Assembly: GCA_021817145.1 (NCBI GenBank)
Contig: JAKAVV010000008.1
Coordinates: forward strand, 44,670-108,669
Direction: 5' to 3'
DNA from: a bacterium
GTDB lineage: Bacteria; Vulcanimicrobiota; JABDET01
DNA length: 64,000 nucleotides
The notes below the pieces were generated by a model. The model made no database searches. It was given only the letters and a program-made list of their open reading frames with translations, and had not been told where the DNA came from. Position numbers and translations under genes: made by a program. This document shows positions 16,753-26,398 of the stretch, in pieces (the stretch's first letter is position 1; the number at the start of each line of letters is the position of its first letter).

Positions 16753-17858
16753 CTCGCAGCTCCTTGAGTAGTGGAAAATCGGCGATATCTGTAATAAGCG
16801 GCGCAGGCCCCTTCAGAAGAGACCATAGGAGCTCCTAAGGGATGGTCAGGACTGCAGCTTTTCCCAAAAGCAGGGCATTCATGAGGCTTTTTAACCCCCT
16901 GCAAAACAAGTCCGCTGATACACTCAGAGGGCTCTTGTTTTGATATTCCAGAAACATGAAACCGCTTTTCAGCGTCATAATCCTGATACTGTTCTCTTAA
17001 TCCTAATCCGCTCCGAGGAATTTCCCCAATCCCTCTCCATTTTCTTGGAACAACTTGAAAAACATTTTGAATCAACTGGCGAGCCCGCGCATTCCCCTCT
17101 TTTCTCACAGAGCGAGTATATTGATTCTCAACTTCAGATCTCCCTTCTTCCAATTCTTTGACACACAGATAAACACCCTGCAGAATATCCAGAGGTTCAA
17201 ATCCTGTCACAACAATCGGAACTTTGTATTTTTCTGCGAGGGGTTCATATTCCTCATATCCCATCACTGTGCAAACATGTCCTGCCGCAAGAAAACCTTG
17301 AACCTTGTTTTGATGGGAAGAAAGAATGGCTTCCATGGCAGGAGGAACCAGAACATGGGAGATCAAAAGAGAGAAATTTTTTATCCCCTGCTCTTTAGCT
17401 TGATAAACAGCCATGGCATTTGCAGGAGCCGTTGTTTCAAAACCGACCGCAAAAAAAACAACCTGTTTATCCAGAGAATTCTTTGCATATTTTAAAGCAT
17501 CAAGAGGGGAATAAACAATGCGCACATCCCCCCCTGCAGCTTTCACTGAAAACAGATCCCCTTTTGTTCCAGGAACCCGAAGCATATCTCCAAAAGAGCA
17601 GAAAACAACTTCAGGAAGCAGCGCAATCTCAATCGCTTTATCAATCAATTCAACTGGAGTTACGCAAACAGGGCAGCCTGGACCATGAATTAAGGAAATC
17701 TTTTCAGGCAGAAGTTCATCAATTCCAAACTTTACAATAGTATGGGTCTGTCCACCGCAGACTTCCATAATCATCCATTCCCGAGTCGTGATTCGTCTGA
17801 TCGAATCGGCAAACTGCCGCGCCGCTTTTCCGTCTCTGTACTCATCAATGAACTTCAC
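16749..17858 (-). CDS. hypD: HypD, Fe(CN)2CO assembly scaffold
   Basis: HypD with HypC holds the iron on which CN and CO ligands are assembled. Family motifs are intact: [24 protein letters not shown] and [12 protein letters not shown], plus C-terminal cysteines ([23 protein letters not shown] region) for the 4Fe-4S cluster. Length 369 is normal. Overlaps hypC and hypE by 4 bases each, so it is tightly coupled. Confidence 0.95.
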   Translation of the reverse strand: MKFIDEYRDGKAARQFADSIRRITTREWMIMEVCGGQTHTIVKFGIDELLPEKISLIHGPGCPVCVTPVELIDKAIEIALLPEVVFCSFGDMLRVPGTKGDLFSVKAAGGDVRIVYSPLDALKYAKNSLDKQVVFFAVGFETTAPANAMAVYQAKEQGIKNFSLLISHVLVPPAMEAILSSHQNKVQGFLAAGHVCTVMGYEEYEPLAEKYKVPIVVTGFEPLDILQGVYLCVKELEEGRSEVENQYTRSVRKEGNARARQLIQNVFQVVPRKWRGIGEIPRSGLGLREQYQDYDAEKRFHVSGISKQEPSECISGLVLQGVKKPHECPAFGKSCSPDHPLGAPMVSSEGACAAYYRYRRFSTTQGAAR

Positions 17859-18100
17859 GAATTTAGCTCCTTCAATTCATCCATTTTTCGCAAATACTCA
17901 AAAACCTGAAAAGCTTCTTTTTCATCCACTTTGCTGATCGCAAATCCAACATGTACAATCACGTATTCTCCTATTTTTGCATCAGGAACAAATGCCAGAT
18001 TCACTTCTTTCACAATTCCTCCGAAATTGACTTTTCCTGTTCTCATCATGGTGTTTTCTTCTGAGAGACTCATAATTTTTCCAGGGACAGCAAGACACAT
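17855..18100 (-). CDS. hypC: HypC/HybG-type hydrogenase maturation chaperone
   Basis: An 81-residue protein beginning MCLAVPGKI; Cys2 is the residue that, once Met is removed, binds the Fe(CN)2CO unit and the large subunit. The rest ([34 protein letters not shown]) matches the small OB-fold family. 13 bases separate it from hypF. Confidence 0.95.
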   Translation of the reverse strand: MCLAVPGKIMSLSEENTMMRTGKVNFGGIVKEVNLAFVPDAKIGEYVIVHVGFAISKVDEKEAFQVFEYLRKMDELKELNS

Positions 18101-18113
18101 CTTTCACCCCTCC

Positions 18114-20450
18114 TTAAAAACGCGGCTGGTCTCTAAAAACGCGGCTGGCAGCCATAACCTGACCCAGAGCAATCCCCCCATCATTAGGAGGGATCTGATG
18201 GTGCAGATAAAGTTCAAACCCCTCTGATTTTAGATTCGCAGCTGTCCGTTCTACCAGATACTTATTTTGAAAACAGCCTCCTGTCAAAAGGATCTGTTTC
18301 AGCCCAATCTGATGAGCAACAGAGACAATCATATCGGAAAGAGTATTGTGAAATTTAACGGAAATCATCGAAATCGAAACTTTTCTTTTTATTTCTTTTA
18401 GCATTTCAAAAACCATTGGCTCCCAGTCCAGCGCAATCGGCATCCATGCCTCAGATCCAGTTCCGACTAGACGGAATGGGTACTTTTCTTTTTCCGCCAA
18501 TCTACCAGATCCATAAGCTGCAAATTCAAGTTTCACAGCGGCTTGTCCTTCAAAAGATGCATCAAAACAAACTCCTGTGATCGCTGCAGCGGCATCAAAA
18601 AGCCTTCCTGCGCTTGAAGTAAGAGGAGAGTTGATTTTTTTCTCAAGCATTGTTTTCAAGATTTTAATTTCTTGAGATGAGAAGAGTTTCCAGAATTCCA
18701 GATCGGAAACTTCATCAAGTCTGCCTTTAAACAGCTCGTAGATCAGCCCAAATCCAGCTCGTTTAGGCTTAGTAACCGCTTTTTCTCCTCCTGGAAGAGG
18801 GAATAAACGCAAATGAGCCACTCTTTTAAAAGAGTCATCTGTGATCTTTAAAAACTCTCCCCCCCAAACTGTGCCATCTTCTCCATACCCTGTTCCATCC
18901 CATGCCACAGATAAAAAAGGAGGTTTCAGGCGATTTTCCGTCATGCCTGATAAAGAATGGGCATAATGATGCTGAACCCGAACAAGCTGAGCCCCTTCTT
19001 TTTCCGCTAATTCTTCGGCATAATGAGTTGAGCGATAATCGGGATGCAGATCGCAAGCAATCACAGCGGGTTTTAAGTCGTAGATCCTGCTTAAATCCTG
19101 AATCGTTTTTTTTAAAACTTCAAAACCCTGAACATTCCCGAGATCTCCGATATGCTGACTGATAAAAACCTTTTTCCCGCAAGAAATAGAAACCGCATTT
19201 TTTAAATGCCCTCCAACCCCGATAATCGCGGGGAGTGTTTCATCCACACGAATTGGGAAAGGAGCATATCCCCTTGATCTCCGAAGAATCATGATTTGAT
19301 CCCAAAGAATCCGAACAACAGAATCATCAACTGGCCGGGCGATTGGACGATCGTGGATCAGAAAATAATCGGCAGTTCCGCCTAAACGGAAAAAGGCTTC
19401 TGTTTCATCCACGCAAATCGGTTCTTCGGAAAGATTTCCACTGGTCGCCACAATGGGAAATGTCAGCTCTTTCAAAAAAAGGTAATGCAGCGGAGTATAA
19501 GGGAGCATGATCCCCAAATAAGGATTTGCTGGAGCCACAGCAGAAGAAACATCTTCTAGATTTTGAGATAATCGCCGCAGCAGCACAATCGGAGCCTCTG
19601 GAGAAAGCAATTTTTTTTCTTCCAGTTTAGAAACTTGAACCAGTTTTCTTACCCATTCCATTGAAGGAACCATCACGGCAAAAGGTTTTTCTTTCCGATG
19701 TTTTCTCTCTCGAAGCAAATTCACTGCCTCTGTATTCCTGGCATCCACCACAAGATGAAATCCACCTAATCCTTTTACTGCCAGAATAAACCCATCAGAA
19801 ACCTTTTGCGCGGCAAAAAAGAGGGCTTCATCCCCTTTCCTCATGATTTTTCCATTTCTATCGCAAAATTTCAAAGTTGGACCACAGTCAGGACAAGCAG
19901 TTGGCTGGGCATGAAATCTCCGATTAGAAGGATCCTGATACTCTTCCAAGCATTTCTTGCACATACGAAATCTTTTCATAGTTGTGTTTTCACGATCATA
20001 AGGAAGTTTTTCAAGAATGCTGTATCTGGGACCGCAGTTAACGCAATTAGTGAAAGGATAATAATACCGTCGATCTCGCGGATTCAAAATATCTTTTAAG
20101 CAGTCAGCGCAAACCGCGATATCAGGCAGAACAAGGGCTGATTTTTCTCCTGAATCACTGCTTTCTCTAATTTCAAAATCATCATAACCTGCTGGTTCCA
20201 AAATATCGGATTCAAATTCCTGGATCCTTGCTAATTCAGGTTTCTCTTTTTCAAGAGAAATCAAAAAATCTTTCAAAATTCCTTTTTCCCCCTCAGCCTC
20301 AATCACAACCCCTTGACTTGAATTAGAAACCCATCCCTTTAACTGAAAAACTCTTGCGAGTTTATAAACAAAAGGGCGGAATCCAACCCCTTGAACAGCC
20401 CCTTGAATCTTGATTCTCAGACGACTAATCTTTTTATTTTCTGTCAGCAT
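18114..20450 (-). CDS. hypF: HypF carbamoyltransferase
   Basis: HypF makes carbamoyl-adenylate from carbamoyl phosphate and passes the carbamoyl to HypE. Domains in order: acylphosphatase (residues about 10-95, GAVQGVGFRPFVY), two zinc-finger CxxC pairs (CADC, CVNC, CKKC, CPDC; about 110-190), YrdC-like domain (about 200-390), and the Kae1-like transferase domain with HHYAH. 778 residues is full length. The last residues RDQPRF come from a 19-base tandem duplication that moved the stop codon. A repeat region separates it from the hydrogenase genes upstream. Confidence 0.95.
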   Translation of the reverse strand: MLTENKKISRLRIKIQGAVQGVGFRPFVYKLARVFQLKGWVSNSSQGVVIEAEGEKGILKDFLISLEKEKPELARIQEFESDILEPAGYDDFEIRESSDSGEKSALVLPDIAVCADCLKDILNPRDRRYYYPFTNCVNCGPRYSILEKLPYDRENTTMKRFRMCKKCLEEYQDPSNRRFHAQPTACPDCGPTLKFCDRNGKIMRKGDEALFFAAQKVSDGFILAVKGLGGFHLVVDARNTEAVNLLRERKHRKEKPFAVMVPSMEWVRKLVQVSKLEEKKLLSPEAPIVLLRRLSQNLEDVSSAVAPANPYLGIMLPYTPLHYLFLKELTFPIVATSGNLSEEPICVDETEAFFRLGGTADYFLIHDRPIARPVDDSVVRILWDQIMILRRSRGYAPFPIRVDETLPAIIGVGGHLKNAVSISCGKKVFISQHIGDLGNVQGFEVLKKTIQDLSRIYDLKPAVIACDLHPDYRSTHYAEELAEKEGAQLVRVQHHYAHSLSGMTENRLKPPFLSVAWDGTGYGEDGTVWGGEFLKITDDSFKRVAHLRLFPLPGGEKAVTKPKRAGFGLIYELFKGRLDEVSDLEFWKLFSSQEIKILKTMLEKKINSPLTSSAGRLFDAAAAITGVCFDASFEGQAAVKLEFAAYGSGRLAEKEKYPFRLVGTGSEAWMPIALDWEPMVFEMLKEIKRKVSISMISVKFHNTLSDMIVSVAHQIGLKQILLTGGCFQNKYLVERTAANLKSEGFELYLHHQIPPNDGGIALGQVMAASRVFRDQPRF
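18115..18148. repeat. 19-base-offset tandem duplication at hypF 3' end
   Basis: TAAAAACGCGGCTGG occurs at 18115-18129 and again at 18134-18148. Since 19 is not a multiple of three, the duplication changes the hypF frame and supplies its present stop and last six residues. Confidence 0.8.
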
Positions 20451-20460
20451 AAAGAATATT

Positions 20461-20628
20461 CCGAAGGCGCTTTAATGCGAAATGAGCGAGATCGCCGCTG
20501 CTCGCAAGCGGCAGACGAGCGAATGAACAAAGGCTCCGAAGGAGCCTTAATGCGAAATGAGCGAGATCGCCGCTGCTCGCAAGCGGCAGACGAGCGAATG
20601 AACAAAAGCTCCGAAGGAGCTTTAATGC
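20461..20628. repeat. 75-bp tandem repeat with hairpins, hypF-hydrogenase junction
   Basis: Two full 75-base units (20461-20535, 20536-20610) and a partial third (from 20611) repeat almost exactly. Each unit contains an inner hairpin GCCGCT-GCTCGCA-AGCGGC, and the unit boundaries form A/G-CTCC-GAA-GGAG hairpins (20533-20547 and 20607-20622). The last partial unit runs into the 3' end of the hydrogenase large-subunit gene and supplies its stop codon. A related hairpin is at 41724-41744. On the minus strand the boundary hairpins end in GCTTTTGTT, so they could act as weak terminators. Confidence 0.85.
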
Positions 20629-21923
20629 GTAGAACACGAAATACAGGGGTCATAATTTCTGATCACTTGTTCACACTGCCAGGTCAATTTTTCCTGTGGG
20701 AGAGAGTAGTTTTTTTTCACGAAACTTTCTAAATCCTCTTCAATGGTTTTTTGATTCTGGGAAGTAGGAGGAACGATTTTTGCATCCAGAATAATCCCTT
20801 TTTCATCCAGTGAATAACGATGATAAAGGATTCCTCGAGGAGCTTCAGTGCATCCATATCCAATCTCTTCCTTTGTTGGGGAAACAGGAACAGCAGGATG
20901 TTCAGGCTCTTCATACTGCTCAATGATTCGCAGAGCTTCAAGACAGGCTTGTAAAACTTCAAGACTTCTTACCAGAATGCTTTTAAAGGGATTGCCGCAT
21001 ACTGGCAGCAATTTTGCCGATCTGGCAGCTTCTTTCACTTCTGGAAAAAGCTTTTCGAAATTCAAATTGAATCGGGCAAGAGGTCCAACCAGATAAGAAT
21101 CTCGACCTCTTATTTTCGAATGCAGAGCATGAGAATGCTTGACCTGTTCTTCGACAAAATGCCGATCGTACTCATGTACTGGAATATCCAACCCTTTGTT
21201 TGAAATGAGCTTCCCTTCATTAAAGGGGTATTCTTCAGGATGACTGAGAGAGACAAATTCATAATCCCGCTCAAACTCTGGAAAAGAAAACTCGCTGGTC
21301 CAGGAAACAGTTTCATAACAAGCCTCAATTCCCCATTTCAACTCTTCTTTCAAAAGCCTCAATTCGTTTTTCAAAGGGATGCGGTAAAAGCCTCCAACTC
21401 GGACATTCAGAGGGTGCACAGCTCTGCCTCCAACAAGCTCTAAAATCGAATTTCCAAGTTTTTTCAATCTTAATCCTCGTTTGACAATTTCAGGATAATC
21501 TTCAGCCAACTGGATTGAGCTTTCATATCCTAAAAAATCAGGGGCATGGAGGAGATAAATATGAAGAACATGGCTTTCAATCCATTCTCCGCAGTAAAGA
21601 AGTCTTCTTAACTTTCTAATCTCTTCCCCAATCTTGATTTCAAGCGCATCTTCCATCGCATGAGCTGCGCTCATCTGGTATGCCACAGGGCAGATCCCGC
21701 AAATTCGAGCTGTCATATCAATGGCTTCAGTAAACATCCTGCCGCGTAAAAATGCTTCAAAAAATCGAGGTGGTTCAAAAATGTTTAATCTTACTTCAAC
21801 AGGAATATTCTCTTTCAACTTAATATAAAGAGAGCCTTCACCTTCTACACGAGCCAGGTTGTTCACCTTGATTTCTTTGACGGCATCAATCTTTCTTGAT
21901 TTTTCAGTCTTTTTTGATTTCAT
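20622..21923 (-). CDS. NiFe hydrogenase large (alpha) subunit, group 3b-like
   Basis: Catalytic subunit of a cytoplasmic NAD(P)-linked NiFe hydrogenase/sulfhydrogenase. The N-terminal nickel motif is ARICGICP and the C-terminal one DPCISCSTH, giving all four Ni-binding cysteines. The gene stops directly after that His: the usual C-terminal extension, which a dedicated protease removes after Ni insertion, is missing. The stop codon lies in the 75-bp repeat. Length 433 is normal for group 3b. Overlaps the small subunit gene by 20 bases. Confidence 0.93.
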   Translation of the reverse strand: MKSKKTEKSRKIDAVKEIKVNNLARVEGEGSLYIKLKENIPVEVRLNIFEPPRFFEAFLRGRMFTEAIDMTARICGICPVAYQMSAAHAMEDALEIKIGEEIRKLRRLLYCGEWIESHVLHIYLLHAPDFLGYESSIQLAEDYPEIVKRGLRLKKLGNSILELVGGRAVHPLNVRVGGFYRIPLKNELRLLKEELKWGIEACYETVSWTSEFSFPEFERDYEFVSLSHPEEYPFNEGKLISNKGLDIPVHEYDRHFVEEQVKHSHALHSKIRGRDSYLVGPLARFNLNFEKLFPEVKEAARSAKLLPVCGNPFKSILVRSLEVLQACLEALRIIEQYEEPEHPAVPVSPTKEEIGYGCTEAPRGILYHRYSLDEKGIILDAKIVPPTSQNQKTIEEDLESFVKKNYSLPQEKLTWQCEQVIRNYDPCISCSTH

Positions 21924-22692
21924 GAATTTCGCTCTCTCTCCGAAACGGTTCTGCGCCTGAATTGAAACTTCTAAAAACTCTTACCAGATCATCCTGATCT
22001 GCGCCAAGCTTTTCCCATGTTCTGCTTAAACTTGCGGTATTCGGAGTTTCTTTTGGTCCAAAACACCCGTAACAGCCCCTGTGTATTGAAGGGCAGAGAG
22101 CGCAGCAGCCAGCATGAGTAACAGGTCCAAGGCAGGGTATCCTATCAGCCACCATCACGCAAACTGTTCCTTTGAGTTTGCAATCCATGCAAACACTGCG
22201 CGCAGAAATAACAGGTTTTCTCCTGTTTAAAAAAGCGGCAATTATTTCCAAAAGTTGATATTTATTGACAGGACATCCTCTTAATTCAAAATCAACAGGA
22301 ACATGGTCAGATATTGGCGTTGACTTATTCAAGGTTTCAATATATTCTGGTTTTGCGTACACAATGGAAATAAATTGTTTGACTTCTTTAAAGTTTCGAA
22401 GAGCTTGAATACCACCTGATGCAGCGCATGCCCCTATGGTTATTAAGAGTTTAGAAACTCGTCTAACCTGATGGATTCGTTCAGCATCCTGCGGAGTTGT
22501 AATTGAACCTTCAACAAGAGACAAATCATAAGGTCCTTTCAAAACAGCTCGGGACGCTTCCAGGAAATTCGCTATTTCAACTTTATCGGAAAGAGCGAGC
22601 AGCTCATCTTCGCAGTCCAGAAGACTTAACTGGCATCCATCGCAAGAAGTGAATTTCCAGACCGCAAGTTTAGGTTTTTTGTTCTTGCGCAT
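21904..22692 (-). CDS. NiFe hydrogenase small (delta) subunit
   Basis: The electron-relaying small subunit, related to the 20-kDa subunit of complex I. The proximal 4Fe-4S motif [12 protein letters not shown] is near the N-terminus, and further cysteines ([29 protein letters not shown]) can ligate additional clusters. No twin-arginine signal, so cytoplasmic as in group 3. 262 residues. The stop of the gamma gene and this ATG are adjacent. Confidence 0.93.
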   Translation of the reverse strand: MRKNKKPKLAVWKFTSCDGCQLSLLDCEDELLALSDKVEIANFLEASRAVLKGPYDLSLVEGSITTPQDAERIHQVRRVSKLLITIGACAASGGIQALRNFKEVKQFISIVYAKPEYIETLNKSTPISDHVPVDFELRGCPVNKYQLLEIIAAFLNRRKPVISARSVCMDCKLKGTVCVMVADRIPCLGPVTHAGCCALCPSIHRGCYGCFGPKETPNTASLSRTWEKLGADQDDLVRVFRSFNSGAEPFRRESEIHEIKKD

Positions 22693-23541
22693 CTAGATTT
22701 CCCGTTTTCCAATCCAATCTTTTACTTGATCGTAAGAAAAAATAGGTCCATCTTTACAGACAAACCAGGGTCCAAACTGGCAGTGTCCGCAAAATCCCAC
22801 AGAACATTTCATGTTTCTCTCCATGGAAACAAAAATATTTTCAGGTTTAACTCCTTTTTTTTGAAGTTCTAAACAGGAAAACCGCATCATGACCTCAGGT
22901 CCGCAGATCATAACCAGAGTACGGTCAGGATCAAAACTGACTTTTGAGATAAGGGTTGTAACAACTCCTGTGTTTCCTTTCCAATCCCCTGCAGCCCTGT
23001 CAACTGTCACTAAAACTTCTAGATCAAATTTTGATCTCCACTGTTTGATCTCGCTTTCATAAAGAATATCTTCAGGAGCGCGAGTCCCATAAAGAAGACC
23101 AATTCTATTATACCGATCCCTTTCGGGAAAAACCTGATAAAGAACAGGGCGAATTGGAGCCAGTCCAATTCCACCTGCCATTAAAAGGAGATCCATTCCC
23201 TGAGCTTTATTCACAGGCCAGGGGTTCCCAAAAGGACCACGAATCCCGATCCTATCCCCTTTTTCCATAAGACTCAAGGCAATTGAGACAGCCCCGACTT
23301 TCCTGACTGTATGGAACAGTTTTTCGGGATGATTGGGATCCCCGCTGATAGAAACTGGAATTTCCCCTATTCCCAAGACATACAGCATATTAAACTGCCC
23401 TGGCAAAAATGAAAATGCCGATCCAGCGGGAGAGTGAGTTTTCACTCTATCATCAGGACGCGAAATTTCAAGAGTAACTGTATCGCTAGTTTCTTTTTTA
23501 ACTCTTTGAATGACAAAAGGAATGGTTAAAAATGGATCCAT
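22693..23541 (-). CDS. hydrogenase gamma subunit, FAD/NAD(P)-binding diaphorase
   Basis: A ferredoxin-NADP reductase-like protein of 282 residues that links the hydrogenase to NAD(P)H. FAD-binding region ([20 protein letters not shown]), nucleotide-binding region ([22 protein letters not shown]) and a C-terminal 2Fe-2S motif ([17 protein letters not shown]) are all visible. These match HydG/ShyC of group 3b enzymes and dihydroorotate dehydrogenase PyrK relatives; the neighbours decide for hydrogenase. Confidence 0.92.
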   Translation of the reverse strand: MDPFLTIPFVIQRVKKETSDTVTLEISRPDDRVKTHSPAGSAFSFLPGQFNMLYVLGIGEIPVSISGDPNHPEKLFHTVRKVGAVSIALSLMEKGDRIGIRGPFGNPWPVNKAQGMDLLLMAGGIGLAPIRPVLYQVFPERDRYNRIGLLYGTRAPEDILYESEIKQWRSKFDLEVLVTVDRAAGDWKGNTGVVTTLISKVSFDPDRTLVMICGPEVMMRFSCLELQKKGVKPENIFVSMERNMKCSVGFCGHCQFGPWFVCKDGPIFSYDQVKDWIGKREI

Positions 23542-23557
23542 GCTTGCAATTGAACTC

Positions 23558-24046
23558 TTACGTCAATCCCCAGTAATCAAGTTTTGCCCCCTTTGAATGG
23601 AAAAGATCCAGCAGCCTTAATCGTGTTGCTTGAAGCCTTTCCATTAACATGGCCGCAAATCGTTTAGCCAACTCATAGCCCAAATCATGATTTTCTTCGC
23701 ATTTTCTTCTTAAACACTTGCCATCAAAAGCAATGGCGCGCGTCAGTTCAATGGCTTTAGCATCAAAATGCCAACGATAAGGGGGGAAAAACCATGACCA
23801 CCCAAGAATTTCATTTTCACCCAGTGTTTCAATAACAGTGGCTCCTCTTTCCGGCATAAAGATCTCAAGAGCAATTTTTCCGTGCCGAATTAGAAAAAAA
23901 TTGTCAGCCTCCTCCCCTTCTCTGCAGACAAACTGTTCAGGCTCAAACCGAACATTAGCCGCGCATCCAACAATCAGTTCAATATATTTTTCTTCAAGCC
24001 CTTGAACAAAAGAATGGCTGGCTATAATCCTCTCAAGAGTCTCCAT
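23558..24046 (-). CDS. cyclic-nucleotide-binding domain protein without DNA-binding domain
   Basis: A 162-residue protein with a cNMP-binding beta-roll (FVCREGEEADNFFLIRHGKIALEIF) followed by a dimerisation-type helix, ending before any helix-turn-helix. So it resembles Crp/Fnr sensors but cannot bind DNA in the usual way. It sits inside the hydrogenase operon, between beta and gamma genes, overlapping beta by 14 bases. Similar proteins are common in group 3b operons; a role in allosteric control of the enzyme is inferred. ATG at 24046 fits the domain start; a frame from 24142 would lie within the beta gene. Confidence 0.85.
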   Translation of the reverse strand: METLERIIASHSFVQGLEEKYIELIVGCAANVRFEPEQFVCREGEEADNFFLIRHGKIALEIFMPERGATVIETLGENEILGWSWFFPPYRWHFDAKAIELTRAIAFDGKCLRRKCEENHDLGYELAKRFAAMLMERLQATRLRLLDLFHSKGAKLDYWGLT

Positions 24047-25160
24047 AAAAACCTTTCGCCTCCTCTGTGATATCAATCCCGGCAGGACACCAGGTAATAC
24101 ATCTTCCACATCCCACGCATCCCGATGTTCCAAACTGATCAATCCAGTAAGCTAATTTATGGGTCATCCACTGCCTGTAGCGAGATTTTGCCGTTTTACG
24201 AATACTGCCTCCATGAATATAGGAAAAATCCTCCGTAAAACAAGAGTCCCATTTTTGAACCCGTTCAACTTTTTCTCCTGTCAGATCCGTTATCTCCGCA
24301 ATACTGGCGCAAAAGCAGGTAGGGCATACCATCGTGCAGTTTCCGCATGTCAGACACCGATTGGCGACCTCATCCCAATGAGGATGCTCCAGATTTTTAT
24401 AAAGAAGATCTTTAATTCCCTCTGTTTTCAATCTTCTCCCCATCTGACAGGCTGTTTCCTCCACAATTCGCTCAGACAAAGCAATTTCCGCTTCAGCAGC
24501 CAATGGACAGTCCAGTTCCTTAAGGATTTCCTCTCCTGCAAGAATCTCCTTTCCTGCCCCTGTTCCTGATTCAACAACAAAATAGTGGCGATCCTTTTCT
24601 ATAACCTCTGTCAAAACCCAATCATACCCTCCACTTGCTTTTGGACCTGTTTTCATGGAAACGCAAAAACAGGTTCCACCCGCTTTTCCGCAGTTTACGG
24701 CGATAACAAAAATATTCTCCCTTCGTTCAGCATAAGAAGAATCGCGATAAATTCCCCCCATGAAAATTTTGTCTTGAATTGTCATAGCATGAAGTTCACA
24801 GGCTCGAACCCCTACAAAAGCTAATTTTGGAATTTCTTCGTTCTCGGAAACAAAATGGAATTCCCCTTCTGCGCTCTTGCCTCTTTTTAATTTTCTTGCT
24901 GGAAGATGCAGAAATTTTTTCCAGGAATAAGGACCAACAGTATAACCAAAAAAGGCGCTGTCTGAACGATTCTCAAGCCTGTAAGTTCCTGCTTCCTGTT
25001 GGTCTGTCCAGCCAGCAGGAAGATCCTGAACAGAACTTAAGGCATCATAAACAATCGCTCCATCCTGGAGCTTCGGTCCAATGACCTGATAGCCCCTGGC
25101 AGTCAGGGCATCAAAAAGAAACTGAAATTGAGATGCCTGCAAAACGTATTTTGCGCCCAC
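24033..25160 (-). CDS. hydrogenase beta subunit, two 4Fe-4S clusters
   Basis: A 375-residue iron-sulfur protein related to anaerobic sulfite reductase subunit A. Two cluster motifs lie in the C-terminal third: CLTCGNCTMVCPTCFC and CVGCGRCITWCPAG. In group 3b enzymes this subunit wires the small subunit to the flavin subunit. It is the first hydrogenase gene in the transcript; 23 bases separate it from the upstream phosphatase gene, so transcription probably starts further upstream. Confidence 0.92.
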   Translation of the reverse strand: MGAKYVLQASQFQFLFDALTARGYQVIGPKLQDGAIVYDALSSVQDLPAGWTDQQEAGTYRLENRSDSAFFGYTVGPYSWKKFLHLPARKLKRGKSAEGEFHFVSENEEIPKLAFVGVRACELHAMTIQDKIFMGGIYRDSSYAERRENIFVIAVNCGKAGGTCFCVSMKTGPKASGGYDWVLTEVIEKDRHYFVVESGTGAGKEILAGEEILKELDCPLAAEAEIALSERIVEETACQMGRRLKTEGIKDLLYKNLEHPHWDEVANRCLTCGNCTMVCPTCFCASIAEITDLTGEKVERVQKWDSCFTEDFSYIHGGSIRKTAKSRYRQWMTHKLAYWIDQFGTSGCVGCGRCITWCPAGIDITEEAKGFYGDS

Positions 25161-25183
25161 TCTATCTCTTCTCCTTAAACATC

Positions 25184-26383
25184 TTAATACTGCACCACAA
25201 TAAGCCCGACATCATCCTTTAAATCTTCTTTGTCTCCATAAAGATTCATCAAATCCCGCGTAATCTGCTCAAGAGTATCCCCAATCGGAAGAGAGTTGTG
25301 CTTTAAAATAATCTGATATAAATCTTCGTACTCGAACACTTTGCCATCTGCTCCACCCAAAAGGTTTACTCCATCTGTGAAAAGGTAAAGTCTGTCCCCT
25401 GGATTAACTGTAATCGTTTTTTCCTCATATTCAGCATCATCAAAAATACCTAAAAAATACCCGCTTGTGGAAAGAGGGACCAATTCATTGTCTTTATGCC
25501 GAATGAGAAGTCCGTCTTCATGTCCGGCTTTCGTGTAAGTGAGTCTTTTGGACGAAACATTGTAAGAAAGATAAAACAAAGAGATAAAATGGTTCAATTC
25601 ATAAGTCATCTGCCGCCTGAATTGCAGATTGACCTCTGACACGATCTGTTTCGGCGTTTTATTCTCTGCGGCAACCCCTTTAATCGTAGATGTAATCAGC
25701 ATCATGATCAGAGCTGCGGCCACTCCTTTCCCCTGGACATCCCCAATAAATAAATCGGCGCGGGTTGGAGGATTCCCATAAGGGATCATCCCGTAAAAAT
25801 CCCCACCTACTGCTCCAGAAGGGATGATTTCTGCGCACAGGCCGCACGCGCCAATTTGACACGCAGAAGGAAACATACTTTGCTGTATCTGCCGAGCAAG
25901 CTCTAAATCCGCATTGATTCTCTTCTCATGAGCAGCCACAATTTCTCGTTCTCTCTTAAGATACTCCTGCATAATAAGAAAATTAATATCGGCAAGGTAC
26001 TCGTTGACCCTGGTGTTTAAGTGGATAAGCCTTTTTATTTGAAGACTTGAAAGATCAAATTCAAATTCCTCTAGCTCTAGCCAAAACAAGCGGCGAAAAA
26101 GATAAAACGCCTTGATTAGTTCAGCCAGTTCAATCTTTGAAGCAGCTGCCTGCCTGCCGAGAGCTAGAGCCAGTTCTCCGCACCTGCTCACCTCGTTAAA
26201 AGAAGGTTCATTCTCTCTCAAAGTTACTTCACTATTGTAAATTGTTTCAAGGTGTGTCAATAAGCAGAGAAACAACTCGCGAACAATCTCTCTATTTAAA
26301 AAATGAGTTAAATTAGGATAATCAGCAGCGCTCGTCCTTATGGCTGCAGCCACAATTGCTTCTCTATCCAACAAGAGTCTCAA
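25184..26383 (-). CDS. PP2C-family (SpoIIE/RsbU) serine phosphatase
   Basis: A 399-residue cytoplasmic protein. The N-terminal half (about 1-165) is helical and resembles an RsbT-co-antagonist/RsbU-N-like region; the C-terminal half is a SpoIIE phosphatase domain with metal-binding motifs SGAVGGDFYG, FIGDVQGKGVAAALIM and DDVGLIVVQY. Such proteins dephosphorylate anti-sigma-factor antagonists. No STAS or HATPase anti-sigma gene is next to it. It lies 23 bases ahead of the hydrogenase operon, which hints that hydrogenase genes share its control. Confidence 0.87.
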   Translation of the reverse strand: MRLLLDREAIVAAAIRTSAADYPNLTHFLNREIVRELFLCLLTHLETIYNSEVTLRENEPSFNEVSRCGELALALGRQAAASKIELAELIKAFYLFRRLFWLELEEFEFDLSSLQIKRLIHLNTRVNEYLADINFLIMQEYLKREREIVAAHEKRINADLELARQIQQSMFPSACQIGACGLCAEIIPSGAVGGDFYGMIPYGNPPTRADLFIGDVQGKGVAAALIMMLITSTIKGVAAENKTPKQIVSEVNLQFRRQMTYELNHFISLFYLSYNVSSKRLTYTKAGHEDGLLIRHKDNELVPLSTSGYFLGIFDDAEYEEKTITVNPGDRLYLFTDGVNLLGGADGKVFEYEDLYQIILKHNSLPIGDTLEQITRDLMNLYGDKEDLKDDVGLIVVQY

Positions 26384-26398
26384 GAAACGATCCTCCTT

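Noticed and set aside
20533..20547. Tandem hairpin repeat as a CRISPR array
   Set aside because: Units are tandem without variable spacers, only two and a fraction copies, and no cas genes are present. No CRISPR array was seen anywhere in the window.
20391..20732. Plus-strand open frame of 113 codons with a repeated 25-residue peptide
   Set aside because: The periodic peptide only reflects the 75-base repeat (75 is a multiple of three); the frame also runs antisense into hypF and the hydrogenase gene and has no ribosome site.
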